Origin: Nocardioides sp.
GTDB lineage: Bacteria > Actinomycetota > Actinomycetes > Propionibacteriales > Nocardioidaceae
Assembly: GCA_037045645.1 (NCBI GenBank)
Contig: JBAOIH010000001.1
Span: 806,001 to 870,000 of the forward strand
Direction of reading: 5' to 3'
Length of the DNA stretch: 64,000 nt
In this document: piece after piece, positions 24,591 to 33,682 of the stretch
How positions within the stretch are numbered: the first letter of the stretch is position 1
How the letters are laid out: the number at the start of each line of letters is the position of its first letter
Position numbers and translations under genes: made by a program
Notes under the pieces: model-generated
Databases searched by the model: none
What the model saw: only the letters and a program-made list of their open reading frames with translations
Told to the model about the DNA's origin: nothing

Positions 24591-26297
24591 ATGGCAGAAC
24601 CGACCACACCCGCGCAGCACGGGCGACCGCACGCTCGCAAAGACCTCCCTCTCGACACCGTCACCTTCGGCATCGCGGCCACGCTCGTCGCCGCTTTCCT
24701 GCTCTGGGGCGCCCTCAGCCCGAGTTCGATGTCGGACAAGACCGGCACCTGGCTCACCTGGCTGACCACCAACTTCGGTTGGCTGTTCGTGCTCACCAGC
24801 GCGTTCTTCGTACTCTTCTCGGGCTATCTCGCGATCAGCCGCTACGGCAACATCAAGCTCGGCCCCGACGATTCTCAACCCGAGTTCTCCACCTTCTCGT
24901 GGGTCTCGATGATGTTCGCCACCGGCATGGGCATCGGCCTGATCTTCTGGGGTGTCGCCGAGCCGTTGACCCACCTGAACACCCCGCCGTTGGGCATCGG
25001 CAAGGGCGGCACCGGTGCCGCTGCCCAGAAGTCGATGGAATACACCTACTTCCACTGGGGCTTCCACCCCTGGGCGATGTACGCCGTGATCGGCTTGTCG
25101 ATCGGCTACTTCGCCTATCGCAAGGGCTACGGCAACCTGATCAGCGGGGCGTTCCGGCCGCTGCTCGGCGACAAGGCATCCGAAGGCCCGGGCAAGGCGA
25201 TCGACGTGATCGCGATCTTCGCGACGCTCTTCGGCTCCGCCACCTCGCTGGGCCTCGGCGCGCTGCAGATCACCGGTGGTCTGGACAACGTGGGCATCGG
25301 CAGCGGCAAGAGCGTCACCTTGGCGGTGATCGTGATCGCCATCTTGACCGCGTGCTTCGTGGTCTCAGCCGTGACCGGCATCGACAAGGGCGTGCAGTTC
25401 CTCTCCAACGCCAACGCGGTCGCCGCTGTGGTCTTGGTCTTCTTCCTTTTCGTCGTCGGTCCGACCGTCTTCATCATGAGCACGTTCACCGAGTCGCTGG
25501 GTGGCTACCTGACTCATCTGCCCACGATGAGTTTCCGTACGGGTGCCTTCTCGGCCGACGAACAGGCCTGGATCAGCGGCTGGACCGTCTTCTACTGGGC
25601 CTGGTGGATCTCGTGGACCCCCTTCGTCGGCATGTTCATCGCCCGCATCTCCAAGGGGCGCACGATCCGCCAGTTCGTGATTTACGTGATCCTGGTCCCG
25701 AGCCTGGTCTCGTTCGTCTGGTTCGCGATCCTCGGTGGCGCCGCGATGGACCTGCAACTGCACCAAGGCAAGGACATGGCCGCCGAGCTGGCCAAGGGCA
25801 CGGAGAGCGTGCTGTTCGAAACGCTGCGCGACTATCCGCTCAGTGCCGTCACGGTGGTGTTGGCGATCTTCTTGATCGCGATCTTCTTCATTACCGGCGC
25901 CGACTCGGCCTCGATCGTGATGGGCATGCTCAGTCAGAACGGTCAGGAGGAACCCAAGCGCTGGCTGATCATCTTCTGGGGTGTCGCCCAGGGTGCGGTC
26001 GCTGCCGTGCTGTTGTGGTCGGGAGGCGATGACCTCAAACTCGGCCTGAGCGCCCTGCAGACGTTGATCATCATCGTGGCCGGGCCGTTCATGCTGATCA
26101 TCATCGCGATGTGCTTCTCCCTGCTGAAGGCACTGCGAGAGGAGCCGTACGAGTCGACGCTGCCCAGCCGCGTACGTCGGGCCGTGCTGCACGCGCAGCG
26201 GATGGATCTGGAGGAGCAGAACCTGGTCGCGCTCGCGGCACTCGGTCACGAGCACCCGTCGATCGACGAGGCTGACAAGGAGCCCGAGCAGCAGTAG
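24591..26297 (+). CDS. BCCT-family betaine/choline/carnitine transporter
   Basis: A 568-residue secondary carrier with about 12 membrane segments. The family motifs are MFATGMGIGLIFWGVAEP (glycine stretch of the substrate path) and the Trp-rich FYWAWWISWTPFVGM. ATG 24591 has AGGAG 6 nt upstream. An in-frame start at 24483 would translate through the operator and is rejected. Sharing the operator with betB and the dimethylglycine dehydrogenase gene indicates that it feeds the catabolic route. N- and C-terminal tails are short, without the long regulatory tail of osmosensing BetP. Confidence 0.93.
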   Translation: MAEPTTPAQHGRPHARKDLPLDTVTFGIAATLVAAFLLWGALSPSSMSDKTGTWLTWLTTNFGWLFVLTSAFFVLFSGYLAISRYGNIKLGPDDSQPEFSTFSWVSMMFATGMGIGLIFWGVAEPLTHLNTPPLGIGKGGTGAAAQKSMEYTYFHWGFHPWAMYAVIGLSIGYFAYRKGYGNLISGAFRPLLGDKASEGPGKAIDVIAIFATLFGSATSLGLGALQITGGLDNVGIGSGKSVTLAVIVIAILTACFVVSAVTGIDKGVQFLSNANAVAAVVLVFFLFVVGPTVFIMSTFTESLGGYLTHLPTMSFRTGAFSADEQAWISGWTVFYWAWWISWTPFVGMFIARISKGRTIRQFVIYVILVPSLVSFVWFAILGGAAMDLQLHQGKDMAAELAKGTESVLFETLRDYPLSAVTVVLAIFLIAIFFITGADSASIVMGMLSQNGQEEPKRWLIIFWGVAQGAVAAVLLWSGGDDLKLGLSALQTLIIIVAGPFMLIIIAMCFSLLKALREEPYESTLPSRVRRAVLHAQRMDLEEQNLVALAALGHEHPSIDEADKEPEQQ

Positions 26298-26314
26298 GGT
26301 CCACCACCTCGTAC

Positions 26315-26356
26315 GCCTGTGACGCGCTCTGCTTGACAGTGGGGCGCGTCACAGGC
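26315..26356. repeat. 12-bp perfect inverted repeat enclosing a -35 element
   Basis: GCCTGTGACGCG (26315-26326) and CGCGTCACAGGC (26345-26356) are exact complements around an 18-nt loop. The loop contains the TTGACA -35 (26333-26338) of the next gene. In RNA it could end the BCCT transcript. In DNA it could be a second regulatory site. Confidence 0.7.
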
Positions 26357-26405
26357 ACATTTGGAGACTGTTCCCTATCGCGCATCAGGTTGCGTCATGC
26401 GCAAC
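26333..26405 (+). promoter_or_regulatory. Promoter and 36-bp operator of the dimethylglycine dehydrogenase gene
   Basis: TTGACA (26333-26338), 17 bp, then CACATT (26356-26361). The operator at 26370-26405 has an upstream half GTTCCCTATCGCGCAT and the core GTTGC-N7-GCAAC at 26389-26405. GGAAGG (26411-26416) is the ribosome site. Confidence 0.65.
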
Positions 26406-26424
26406 TCTTTGGAAGGCGTCTCCC

Positions 26425-28950
26425 ATGGCTGAAGTTCCCTCGTCCGCGAAGTGCGTCGTCATCGGTGCCGGCATCGTCGGCAACGGTCTGGTCTGGCATC
26501 TGGCCAACCTGGGCTGGCGCGACATCGTCCAACTCGACAAGGGCGCGCTGCCCAACCCGGGCGGCTCCACCGGCCACGCGTCGAACTTCATCTTCCCGGT
26601 CGACCACAGCCGCGAGATGACCGACCTGACGTTCGACTCGGTGCGCCAATACACCGAGATGGACGTCTTCACCCAGTCCGGCGGCATCGAGGTCGCCCGC
26701 TCCGAGGAGCGGATGGAGGAGCTGCGTCGCCGGATGTCCAGCGCCAAGGCGTGGGGCATCGATGCTCGGATGGTGACTCCCGACGAGGTCGAGGAGATGG
26801 TGCCGTTCTTGGAGAAGGACGTCATCCTGGGCGGCTTCTACACCCCCAGCGTCGGCGTCGTCGACTCGCTGCGCGCAGGCACGATCATGCGCGAGAAGGC
26901 GATGGAGCTCGGCGCCCTGACCGTCGTACCCAATGTGGAGGTCGTCGGTCTCGACACCGAGGAGAGCACCCACGGGCGCCGCAAGATCACCCGCGTACGC
27001 ACCGACAAGGGCGACATCGAGGCGGAGTACGTCGTGATCGCCTGCGGTGTGTGGAGCCCGAAGATCGGCGACATGGCGGGCATCAAGATCCCGCTCACCC
27101 CGGCCGTACACCAGATGATCTCGGTCGGCCCCTGCCCGCAACTGGCGGACAAGGAGGGTGAGATCAGTTTCCCGATCGTGCGCGACATGGACACCTTCTG
27201 TTATGAGCGCCAGCACGGCGCCGACATGGAGGTCGGGTCGTACGCCCACCGCCCGATCCTGATGGAGCCCGAGGACATCCCCTCGATCGAGCAGTCCAAG
27301 CTGTCGCCGACCGAGTTGCCGTTCACCGAGGAGGACTTCGACCAGCAGTTGGAGGAGGCCTTCGAGCTGATGCCGGACCTGCTGGGTGCCGAGGGTGCCG
27401 AGATCCGCTATGCGATCAACGGCCTGCTCTCGCTGACCGTCGACGGCATGCCGATCCTGGGTGAATCCGACGTCGAGAAGCTCTGGGTCGCAGCCGCAGT
27501 CTGGATCAAGGAAGGCCCCGGCACCGCGCGCGCCGTCGCCGAGTGGATGGTCAACGGCCACCCCGAGATCGACGTCAGCGCCAGCGACATCGCCCGCTTC
27601 CACAGCCACCAGGGCGACCGTGAGCACGTGCGGGAGCGTACGTCCGAGGCGTTCAACAAGACGTACGGCATCGTCCACCCGTCCGAGCAGTACGAGTCGC
27701 GCCGCGGCATCCGCAAGTCGCCGATGTACGACGTCCAGGCCGCCGATGGTGCGGTCTTCTTCGAGACCGTCGGCTGGGAGCGGCCGTTCTGGTACGAGTC
27801 CAACGCCGGCCTCGTCGAGACGTACGGCGATGCCGTGATGCCGCGCGAGCACGAGTGGGACTCGCGCTGGTGGAGCCCGATCATCAACGCCGAGCACCTC
27901 GCGATGCGCGAGCACGCCGGTGTGGTCGACCTGTCGGCGTTCCACATCTTCGACATCACCGGCCCGGGCGCGCTGGCCAGCGTGCAGCAGACCTGTGTCG
28001 CGCAGTGCGACGTCGCGGTCGGCAAGGTGATCTACACCCCGGTGCTTGACTCCAAGGGCGGCTTCATCTCCGACCTCACGGTGATGCGGCTCGGCGACGA
28101 GCACTTCCGCGTCGTCACCGGCGGCGCGCACGGCATGGTGGACGTCAAGTGGTTCCGCGACCACCTGGCCGACGGTGCCACGCTCGAGGACCTCACCAAC
28201 GACTACTCGACCATCGGCATCTGGGGTCCCAAGGCCCGCGAGATCCTCGCCTCACTCACCAGCGACGACGTCTCCGGTGAGGGCTTCGGAATGCTGTCGT
28301 GCCGTGAGATCTCGGTCGAGGGTGTCGGTGCACCGGTGCTCGCGTCGCGGATCTCGTACGTCGGCGAACTCGGCTGGGAGCTCTATGTGCCGATGGCCAA
28401 CGCGGTGGAATTGTGGAACGCGTTGCTCGGCGCCGGCCGTCCGGTGGGTGCGGTGCCGGTGGGCATCGGCGTCTACGGCACGACCGGTCGCATCGAGAAG
28501 GGCTACCGCGCGTTCGGCGCCGAACTCGACGGAGAGCGTTCGATCGTCGAGGCGGGCATGCAGCGTCCGAAGGTCAAGGCGGCCGACTTCGTGGGCCGCG
28601 AGGCGTACCTCGCCCAGCGCGACGCCGAACCCAAGACGATCCTGTGCACGCTGACCGTCGACGACCACACCTCGGCCAGCGGCGTGAAGCGCTACATGCT
28701 GGGTGGGGAACCGATCGTGACGCGCGACGGCGCGATCCTGACCGACGGTCACGGCAAGCACCCGTACGTCACGTCCGCCGGCTCCGCGCCGTCGTTGGGC
28801 AAGCACGTGCTGATGGCGTACCTGCCCGTCGACCAGGCCACGCTCGGCAACGAGCTCGCGGTCTCCTATATGGAGGAGCTCTATCCCGTGACGGTCGGCT
28901 CGGTGGACGCTACGTCGCTCTTCGACCCGGCCAACGAGCGGATGCGGTGA
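26425..28950 (+). CDS. Dimethylglycine dehydrogenase-like flavoprotein (DAO-GcvT fusion)
   Basis: An 841-residue two-domain enzyme. Residues 1-400 form a DAO-type FAD domain with VVIGAGIVGNG (about 11-21) and STGHASNF, where His51 matches the histidine that binds FAD covalently in dimethylglycine oxidase. Residues about 450-841 form a GcvT-like folate domain (ELGWELYVP, GYRAFGAELDGE). It should oxidise dimethylglycine to sarcosine and pass the methyl carbon to THF as methylene-THF. ETF genes directly downstream suggest a dehydrogenase rather than an oxygen-using oxidase. Sarcosine dehydrogenase is the main alternative. Confidence 0.85.
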   Translation: MAEVPSSAKCVVIGAGIVGNGLVWHLANLGWRDIVQLDKGALPNPGGSTGHASNFIFPVDHSREMTDLTFDSVRQYTEMDVFTQSGGIEVARSEERMEELRRRMSSAKAWGIDARMVTPDEVEEMVPFLEKDVILGGFYTPSVGVVDSLRAGTIMREKAMELGALTVVPNVEVVGLDTEESTHGRRKITRVRTDKGDIEAEYVVIACGVWSPKIGDMAGIKIPLTPAVHQMISVGPCPQLADKEGEISFPIVRDMDTFCYERQHGADMEVGSYAHRPILMEPEDIPSIEQSKLSPTELPFTEEDFDQQLEEAFELMPDLLGAEGAEIRYAINGLLSLTVDGMPILGESDVEKLWVAAAVWIKEGPGTARAVAEWMVNGHPEIDVSASDIARFHSHQGDREHVRERTSEAFNKTYGIVHPSEQYESRRGIRKSPMYDVQAADGAVFFETVGWERPFWYESNAGLVETYGDAVMPREHEWDSRWWSPIINAEHLAMREHAGVVDLSAFHIFDITGPGALASVQQTCVAQCDVAVGKVIYTPVLDSKGGFISDLTVMRLGDEHFRVVTGGAHGMVDVKWFRDHLADGATLEDLTNDYSTIGIWGPKAREILASLTSDDVSGEGFGMLSCREISVEGVGAPVLASRISYVGELGWELYVPMANAVELWNALLGAGRPVGAVPVGIGVYGTTGRIEKGYRAFGAELDGERSIVEAGMQRPKVKAADFVGREAYLAQRDAEPKTILCTLTVDDHTSASGVKRYMLGGEPIVTRDGAILTDGHGKHPYVTSAGSAPSLGKHVLMAYLPVDQATLGNELAVSYMEELYPVTVGSVDATSLFDPANERMR

Positions 28951-28955
28951 TGTCG

Positions 28956-28994
28956 CCGGTGGTGGAGGTGCGAGCGAAGCGAGCCTCGAAACCA
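28956..28994 (-). repeat. Degenerate REP-like element in the operon
   Basis: CCGGTGGTGGAGGTGCGAGC, then GAAGCGAGCCTCGAAACCA: a diverged inverted copy of the GGTTTCGAG element found at 24311 and 51670. It occupies most of the 58-nt gap between the flavoprotein and etfB. Confidence 0.65.
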
Positions 28995-29008
28995 AGGCAG
29001 GTGTCAGC

Positions 29009-29779
29009 ATGACCAACGTCCTGGTCTGCATCAAGCGAGTCCCTGACGTCAGCAGCGAAGTGGTGTTGACCGACGACGCCCAGGCGGTCGACGGTCGGCA
29101 CTCCGGCTGGACCGTGAGTCCGCACGAGAACTGTGCGATCGAGTTGGCGATCCAGATCGCGTCCGACGGGGGTGGGACTGCGACCGTCCTGACCCTGGGG
29201 CCCGAAGAGGCAGCCGACCAGTTGCGGTCCTCGCTGGCTCTGGGTGTTCAGGCGGCAGTGCACATCGTGGCCGAGTCGTCGGCCTACGGTCCGGGCGACG
29301 TGGCCCGCGAAGTGGCAGCCGTCGTACGCGAGCACGAGGCGGCCGGGACGTCGTACGACCTGATCTTGCTTGGCAACGACGCAGCCGACAGCGGCGACTT
29401 CCAGGTGGGCGTACGTCTGGCCACGATGCTTGAGCGTCCGGTCGTCGGCGGGGTCAACCTGGTGTCGGTCGAGGACGGCGTCGCCGTGGCGCTCGGTGAG
29501 GCGGCCGAGGGGCGCGAGACCTATCGGGTGCCGCTGCCGGCCGTGGTGGCCGTGATGGAGGGCGGGGTCGACCCGCGCTATCCGACGGTTTCGGGTCGGA
29601 TCAAGGCCAAGAAGATCGCGATCGAGGAGCGCCAGCCGTCGGCTGCACCAGCAGGTGCCGTACGCACGCGGATCACGCTGCCGCCTCCGACACCCTCCTC
29701 GGTGGAGATGCTCGGAGAAGGGGTCGCCGCGGTCGGCGCATTGAAGGACGTGCTCGTGAAGCTGGGGGTGGCGCGATGA
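29009..29779 (+). CDS. etfB: Electron transfer flavoprotein, beta subunit
   Basis: A 256-residue subunit that binds AMP and carries electrons from flavin dehydrogenases to ETF-ubiquinone oxidoreductase. VLVCIKRVPD at the start and NCAIELAIQI are typical. GNDAADSGDFQVGV and the later GRIKAKKI segment also match the family. It lies 58 nt after the dimethylglycine dehydrogenase gene, presumably in one transcript, and overlaps etfA by 4 nt (ATGA). Confidence 0.93.
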   Translation: MTNVLVCIKRVPDVSSEVVLTDDAQAVDGRHSGWTVSPHENCAIELAIQIASDGGGTATVLTLGPEEAADQLRSSLALGVQAAVHIVAESSAYGPGDVAREVAAVVREHEAAGTSYDLILLGNDAADSGDFQVGVRLATMLERPVVGGVNLVSVEDGVAVALGEAAEGRETYRVPLPAVVAVMEGGVDPRYPTVSGRIKAKKIAIEERQPSAAPAGAVRTRITLPPPTPSSVEMLGEGVAAVGALKDVLVKLGVAR

Positions 29780-30735
29780 TCATCGTGCTGGTCGAGATCG
29801 AGCAGGGCGCGCCGGCCGAGGTGTCCCTGGAGACTGTGGCGTTCGCGCGCTCGCTGAGCGAGGCCGGCGGGGGAGTGCCGATCGACGCCGTCGTCGTCGG
29901 TGACCTCGGTGACAGCGCGAGCGCGCTGGCGGCGTACGGCGTACGGCGGGTTTATCAGGCTGTGGGTGACGACTTCGGTTCGTTCGGTGGTGGTGCCTGG
30001 GCCTCGGCCCTGCTCGCTGCGCGTGAAGCTGCCGGCGCGGTGGTCGTCACCGCAGCGGGCACCAACCGTGGCAACGAAGCACTTGCGCACGTAGCGGCCC
30101 GGCTGGACGCGCCGATGGCGGCCAACGTGATCGCGTTCGCCTCCTTGGCGCCCTTCACCGTGACCCGCCAGGTCGTCGGGGGAGCGGCGTGGGAGGAACT
30201 CGTCCTCGGGATGCGCCCGGCGATCTTCTCGGTCGCGGGTCACGCGGTGGCGGCAGAGCCTGCGGCTACTCCAGGTGCGGCCGAGGTGGTCGCCCTGAAC
30301 GTCGTCTTGACCGAGCAGGACCGCGTCTCGCGGGTCGCCTCGGTCGAGCAGGCGTCGGGCGGGGACTCCTCGGGTCTGAAGGACGCGAAGTTCGTGGTCG
30401 GTGCCGGCCGCGGCGCGGGCGGGCCCAACGGGTTCGACGCCGTGGACGCGGTAGCCGCGAAACTCGGCGGCGTCGTGGGCGTCTCGCGTGTCGTGACGTC
30501 GTTGGGCTGGCGCCCCCACCACGAGCAGGTCGGCCAGACCGGCACCCGGATCGCTCCGGACGTCTATCTGGCGTGCGGCATCAGCGGCGCCATCCAGCAC
30601 TGGGCCGGCTGCGCCTCCTCCAAGACGATCATCGCGGTCAACACCGACGCCGAGGCGCCGATGGTGACCAAGGCCGACTATGCCCTGATCGGGGATATGC
30701 ACGAGGTGCTTCCCGCGCTGCTTGAGCAACTCTGA
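29776..30735 (+). CDS. etfA: Electron transfer flavoprotein, alpha subunit
   Basis: A 319-residue FAD-binding subunit. The N-terminal half is the domain shared with the beta subunit. The C-terminal half carries the FAD motif GQTGTRIAPDVYLACGISG and ALIGDMHEVLPAL. It completes the heterodimer that would accept electrons from the upstream flavoprotein. No ETF-quinone oxidoreductase is seen in the window, so that partner must lie elsewhere. Confidence 0.95.
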   Translation: MIIVLVEIEQGAPAEVSLETVAFARSLSEAGGGVPIDAVVVGDLGDSASALAAYGVRRVYQAVGDDFGSFGGGAWASALLAAREAAGAVVVTAAGTNRGNEALAHVAARLDAPMAANVIAFASLAPFTVTRQVVGGAAWEELVLGMRPAIFSVAGHAVAAEPAATPGAAEVVALNVVLTEQDRVSRVASVEQASGGDSSGLKDAKFVVGAGRGAGGPNGFDAVDAVAAKLGGVVGVSRVVTSLGWRPHHEQVGQTGTRIAPDVYLACGISGAIQHWAGCASSKTIIAVNTDAEAPMVTKADYALIGDMHEVLPALLEQL

Positions 30736-30756
30736 GCGCACCACCCCACACACGCA

Positions 30757-30817
30757 AAGAACTGCGGCCGCGGGGGGCTCGTCCTTGCGACGGACCGGCC
30801 CCGCGGCCGCAGTTCTT
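30757..30817. terminator. Strong bidirectional terminator-like hairpin
   Basis: A perfect 19-bp stem (30757-30775 with 30799-30817, core ACTGCGGCCGCGGGG) and a 23-nt loop. It lies between the convergent etfA and DUF937 genes, with A/T-containing ends (AAGAA/TTCTT) serving both directions. Confidence 0.8.
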
Positions 30818-30835
30818 CGGAATTCTGGGGAGGGA

Positions 30836-31390
30836 TCAGGCCTTGCGGCCGCCGCCGAGCAGCCCACCCAGCAGGTCGCCGAAGATCGAACCCATCGCGC
30901 TGCCCGCTGACGACTGCGATGACCCGCCGGCACCCTGAGCGGCACCGGCCAGGATCGTGGAGAGGATCGCGCCGAGAGCACCCGCGCCAGCACCCTTGCT
31001 CGCCAACTGCTTGGCCAGATAGGACAGCACAATCGGAGCCAGGATCGGGATCAGCTTCTTGATCAGCGTCGAGGAGGCCCCGGTGGCACCGAGTTGGTTG
31101 ATCACCTGCTCCTCGTTGTTGCCGAAGATGTGGCGGCTGATCGCCTCGCCGTCCGCGGTGTCCACCTGGTCGATATCGACCGGCGGGTCGGCCAGATCGT
31201 TGTTGTGGGCGTCGAGTGCCGACGCGAGTGACTGGGCGCCACCGGCATCTTGAGCGTTGGCCTCCAGGCCGCCGAACAGGGTGGGCAGCGCGATGTTGAC
31301 GGCCGCCTGCACCGCGGCCGGGTCTTCGCCCAGTCGGGCGGCGATCTGGTCGATGGGCAGGTTGGCGGCGAGTTCTTCGTACGAAGTCAT
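30836..31390 (-). CDS. DUF937 protein
   Basis: A 184-residue protein, all-helical by appearance. The N-terminal MTSYEELAANLPIDQIAARLG and the HIFGNNEEQVINQLG segment match DUF937. The C-terminus is Gly/Ser/Ala-rich and ends in LLGGLLGGGRK. Function unknown; possible cell-envelope or aggregation-prone protein (inference from composition). TAGGTT on the minus strand (31397-31402) lies 6 nt before the ATG, so it is probably leaderless. Confidence 0.8.
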   Translation of the reverse strand: MTSYEELAANLPIDQIAARLGEDPAAVQAAVNIALPTLFGGLEANAQDAGGAQSLASALDAHNNDLADPPVDIDQVDTADGEAISRHIFGNNEEQVINQLGATGASSTLIKKLIPILAPIVLSYLAKQLASKGAGAGALGAILSTILAGAAQGAGGSSQSSAGSAMGSIFGDLLGGLLGGGRKA

Positions 31391-31413
31391 GAGGGCAACC
31401 TATCTTCCCGGCG

Positions 31414-31506
31414 GAATGCGCGCATTAGTGCCCGGTCGGCGCGAATCACGCGCGCATTTGTGCCCGGTCGGCGCGAATCACGCGCGCATTTGTGCCCGGT
31501 CGGCGC
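31414..31506. repeat. 32-bp tandem array upstream of mreB
   Basis: Units at 31414 (29 bp, a 3-bp deletion), 31443 and 31475 (32 bp each), with core TTTGTGCCCGGTCGGCGC. The reverse complement matches the array after rodA (37488-37579). It lies between the divergent DUF937 gene and mreB. The remaining 31507-31670 holds only the mreB upstream region, with a possible -10 TACCCT at 31548. Confidence 0.85.
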
Positions 31507-31670
31507 AGCGTCGGCGTGGCGTCCCCCAGCCGCGCCCTCGCTCTTCTTACCCTCGACGCACGGGGTCAGCGACCTCGCGCTCGACCCTTCCCCACACACG
31601 ACGTGCCACGTGACGACGCGGCACCGGCAGCGAGGCGTACGCATGGCAACCAAGCTTCATCGGCCGCGAC

Positions 31671-32672
31671 ATGGCGGTGGATCTCGGGACCGCCAACACG
31701 CTGGTGTACGTGCGGGGTCGCGGTGTGCTGCTCGACGAGCCGAGCGTGGTCGCGCTCAACTCGCGTACGGCCGAGATCGTCGCAGTGGGCCACGAGGCCA
31801 AGCGGATGATCGGACGCGCACCCGAGGCGATCACCCCGATCCGGCCGATGAAAGACGGCGTCATCGCCGACTTCGAGGCCACCGAGCAGATGCTGCGCTT
31901 CTTCATCCACCAGGTGCACCGTCGCCGCTACTTCGCCAAGCCGCGGATGGTGATCTGCGTTCCCAGCGGGATTACCGCGGTAGAGCAACGCGCGGTCAAG
32001 GAGGCCGGCTACCAGGCCGGTGCGCGCAAGGTCTACATCGTCGAAGAGCCGATGGCCGCCGCGATCGGTGCCGGGCTCCCGGTGCACCAAGCGACCGGCA
32101 ACATGATCGTCGACGTCGGTGGCGGCACCACCGAAGTCGCCGTGATCTCGTTGGGCGGCATCGTGACCAGCCTGTCCATCCGCACCGCGGGCGACGACCT
32201 CGACGCCGCGATCGTCAACTGGATGAAGAAGGAATACAGCCTGCTGCTGGGCGAACGTACGGCCGAAGAGGTCAAGATGACCCTCGGTTCTGCATTCCCG
32301 CTGCCGGACGAGCCGGAGGCCGAGATCCGTGGCCGCGACATGGTCTCCGGCCTGCCGCGCACTGCCGTGGTGTCCAGCGCCGAGATCCGCCAGGCGCTCG
32401 ACGAACCGCTGCACGCGATCGTGGATGCCGTACGCGCCACCCTCGACCAGACCCCACCCGAACTCGCCGGCGACATCATGGACCGCGGCATCGTGCTGAC
32501 CGGCGGAGGCGCACTCCTGCGCGGCCTCGACGAGCGGCTGCGCCACGAGACCGGCATGCCGGTGCACATCGCCGAAGACCCGCTGTCGAGCGTCGCCTTC
32601 GGTGCGGGCAAGTGTGTCGAGGAGTTCGAGGCGCTGCAGCAGGTGCTCGTGACCGAGTCTCGGAGATTCTGA
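31671..32672 (+). CDS. mreB: Rod-shape-determining actin homologue MreB
   Basis: A 333-residue actin-like ATPase that organises lateral wall synthesis. MAVDLGTANTLVYV is phosphate loop 1, and VDVGGGTTEVAV and GIVLTGGGALLRGLD are later nucleotide motifs. MreB usually has about 10 more residues ending in FxGRD before this point. Here the in-frame bases encode FIGRD upstream of 31671, but no start codon lies in that frame before a stop at 31611. An ATG at 31643 is one base out of frame (see findings). A 1-nt overlap with mreC follows. Confidence 0.93.
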   Translation: MAVDLGTANTLVYVRGRGVLLDEPSVVALNSRTAEIVAVGHEAKRMIGRAPEAITPIRPMKDGVIADFEATEQMLRFFIHQVHRRRYFAKPRMVICVPSGITAVEQRAVKEAGYQAGARKVYIVEEPMAAAIGAGLPVHQATGNMIVDVGGGTTEVAVISLGGIVTSLSIRTAGDDLDAAIVNWMKKEYSLLLGERTAEEVKMTLGSAFPLPDEPEAEIRGRDMVSGLPRTAVVSSAEIRQALDEPLHAIVDAVRATLDQTPPELAGDIMDRGIVLTGGGALLRGLDERLRHETGMPVHIAEDPLSSVAFGAGKCVEEFEALQQVLVTESRRF

Positions 32673-33682
32673 TGAGCCTGATGGAGCGCCCCACGATCGG
32701 GTCCTTCGAGCCCGTACGCGGGGTCGACGCGCCGCTCGACGACGCGGTGGCCCGAGAGATTCCCGAGCGGCGCTGGCGCGGAGGCGGCGGCTCGTCTCGG
32801 CTGCGGCAGCCCGATCGGCGCAGTGTCCGGTCCCTGCTGATCGCGCTGGTCCTGGCCTGCGCGACGCTGATGACGCTGGACCACCAGGCCGACACGGTGC
32901 TGGAGCCCGTACGCGAAGGTCTCGGCAGCGTCTTGGGGCCGGTCGAGGACGCCGCGGCCGACGCGATCGCCCCCGTCGCGGCGGTGCCGCAATGGTTCCG
33001 CACCCAGCGCGACCTGCGCGCCGAGGTGGCGGACCTGCGCGCCGACAACGCCGACCTCAAGCGGCAACTCGCCACGAACGCATTCGACCGCGGTCGCCTC
33101 AGTGAGTACGACAAACTCACGGCCTCGGCCAAGGATCTGGGGGTCGCGATGGTGCCGGCTCGCGTCATCGCCAGGGGGCCGGCGCAGAGCTTCTCGCGCA
33201 CCGTGACGATCGACGCCGGGTCCTCGTCGGGGTTGCGCGCCGATCTCACGGTCGTCAACGGCGACGGCCTGGTCGGCCGGGTGCTGCGTACGACCAAAAC
33301 CACGGCCACCGTGCTGTTGATCCTGGACGGCAACTCGGTCGTAGGCGCCCGGATAGGCGACGGGCTTGAGGCCGGCTACCTGCGTGGGCGCGGCGTGATC
33401 GGCAACGACGGTCGCCTCGACCTCGAACTCGTCGACGGGACCGTGATCCCCGCGAAGGGCGACCCGGTCGTCACGTGGGGCAGCCGCGATGGCGCGCCCT
33501 ACGTCGGCGGCATCCCGGTCGGCGCGGTCACCCAGGTCTTCGCCAACCTTCGTGACCAGACCCAGCGCGCCGTGATCGAGCCGTACGTCGACTTCAGTGC
33601 TCTGGACCGCGTCGGTGTGATCGTGCCGTCCGGCACGACGAGCGATCGCGCGGTCATCGAGGCAGACGGGAGCCTGCAGTGA
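32672..33682 (+). CDS. mreC: Rod shape-determining protein MreC
   Basis: A 336-residue bitopic membrane protein. A basic, Gly-rich N-terminus (about 1-52) precedes one membrane segment (about 53-70; LLIALVLACATLM). A coiled coil (about 108-140; RDLRAEVADLRADNADLKRQ) leads into the beta-rich extracytoplasmic domain (VTIDAGSSSGL, GDPVVTWGS). It links MreB with PBP2 and RodA. The ATG overlaps the mreB stop (TGATG). Confidence 0.93.
   Translation: MSLMERPTIGSFEPVRGVDAPLDDAVAREIPERRWRGGGGSSRLRQPDRRSVRSLLIALVLACATLMTLDHQADTVLEPVREGLGSVLGPVEDAAADAIAPVAAVPQWFRTQRDLRAEVADLRADNADLKRQLATNAFDRGRLSEYDKLTASAKDLGVAMVPARVIARGPAQSFSRTVTIDAGSSSGLRADLTVVNGDGLVGRVLRTTKTTATVLLILDGNSVVGARIGDGLEAGYLRGRGVIGNDGRLDLELVDGTVIPAKGDPVVTWGSRDGAPYVGGIPVGAVTQVFANLRDQTQRAVIEPYVDFSALDRVGVIVPSGTTSDRAVIEADGSLQ

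Noticed and set aside
26395..28164. A 589-residue minus-strand ORF opposite the dimethylglycine dehydrogenase gene
   Set aside because: Composition is that of an antisense shadow in high-GC DNA, with no recognisable motif, and it runs through the promoter and operator of the real gene.
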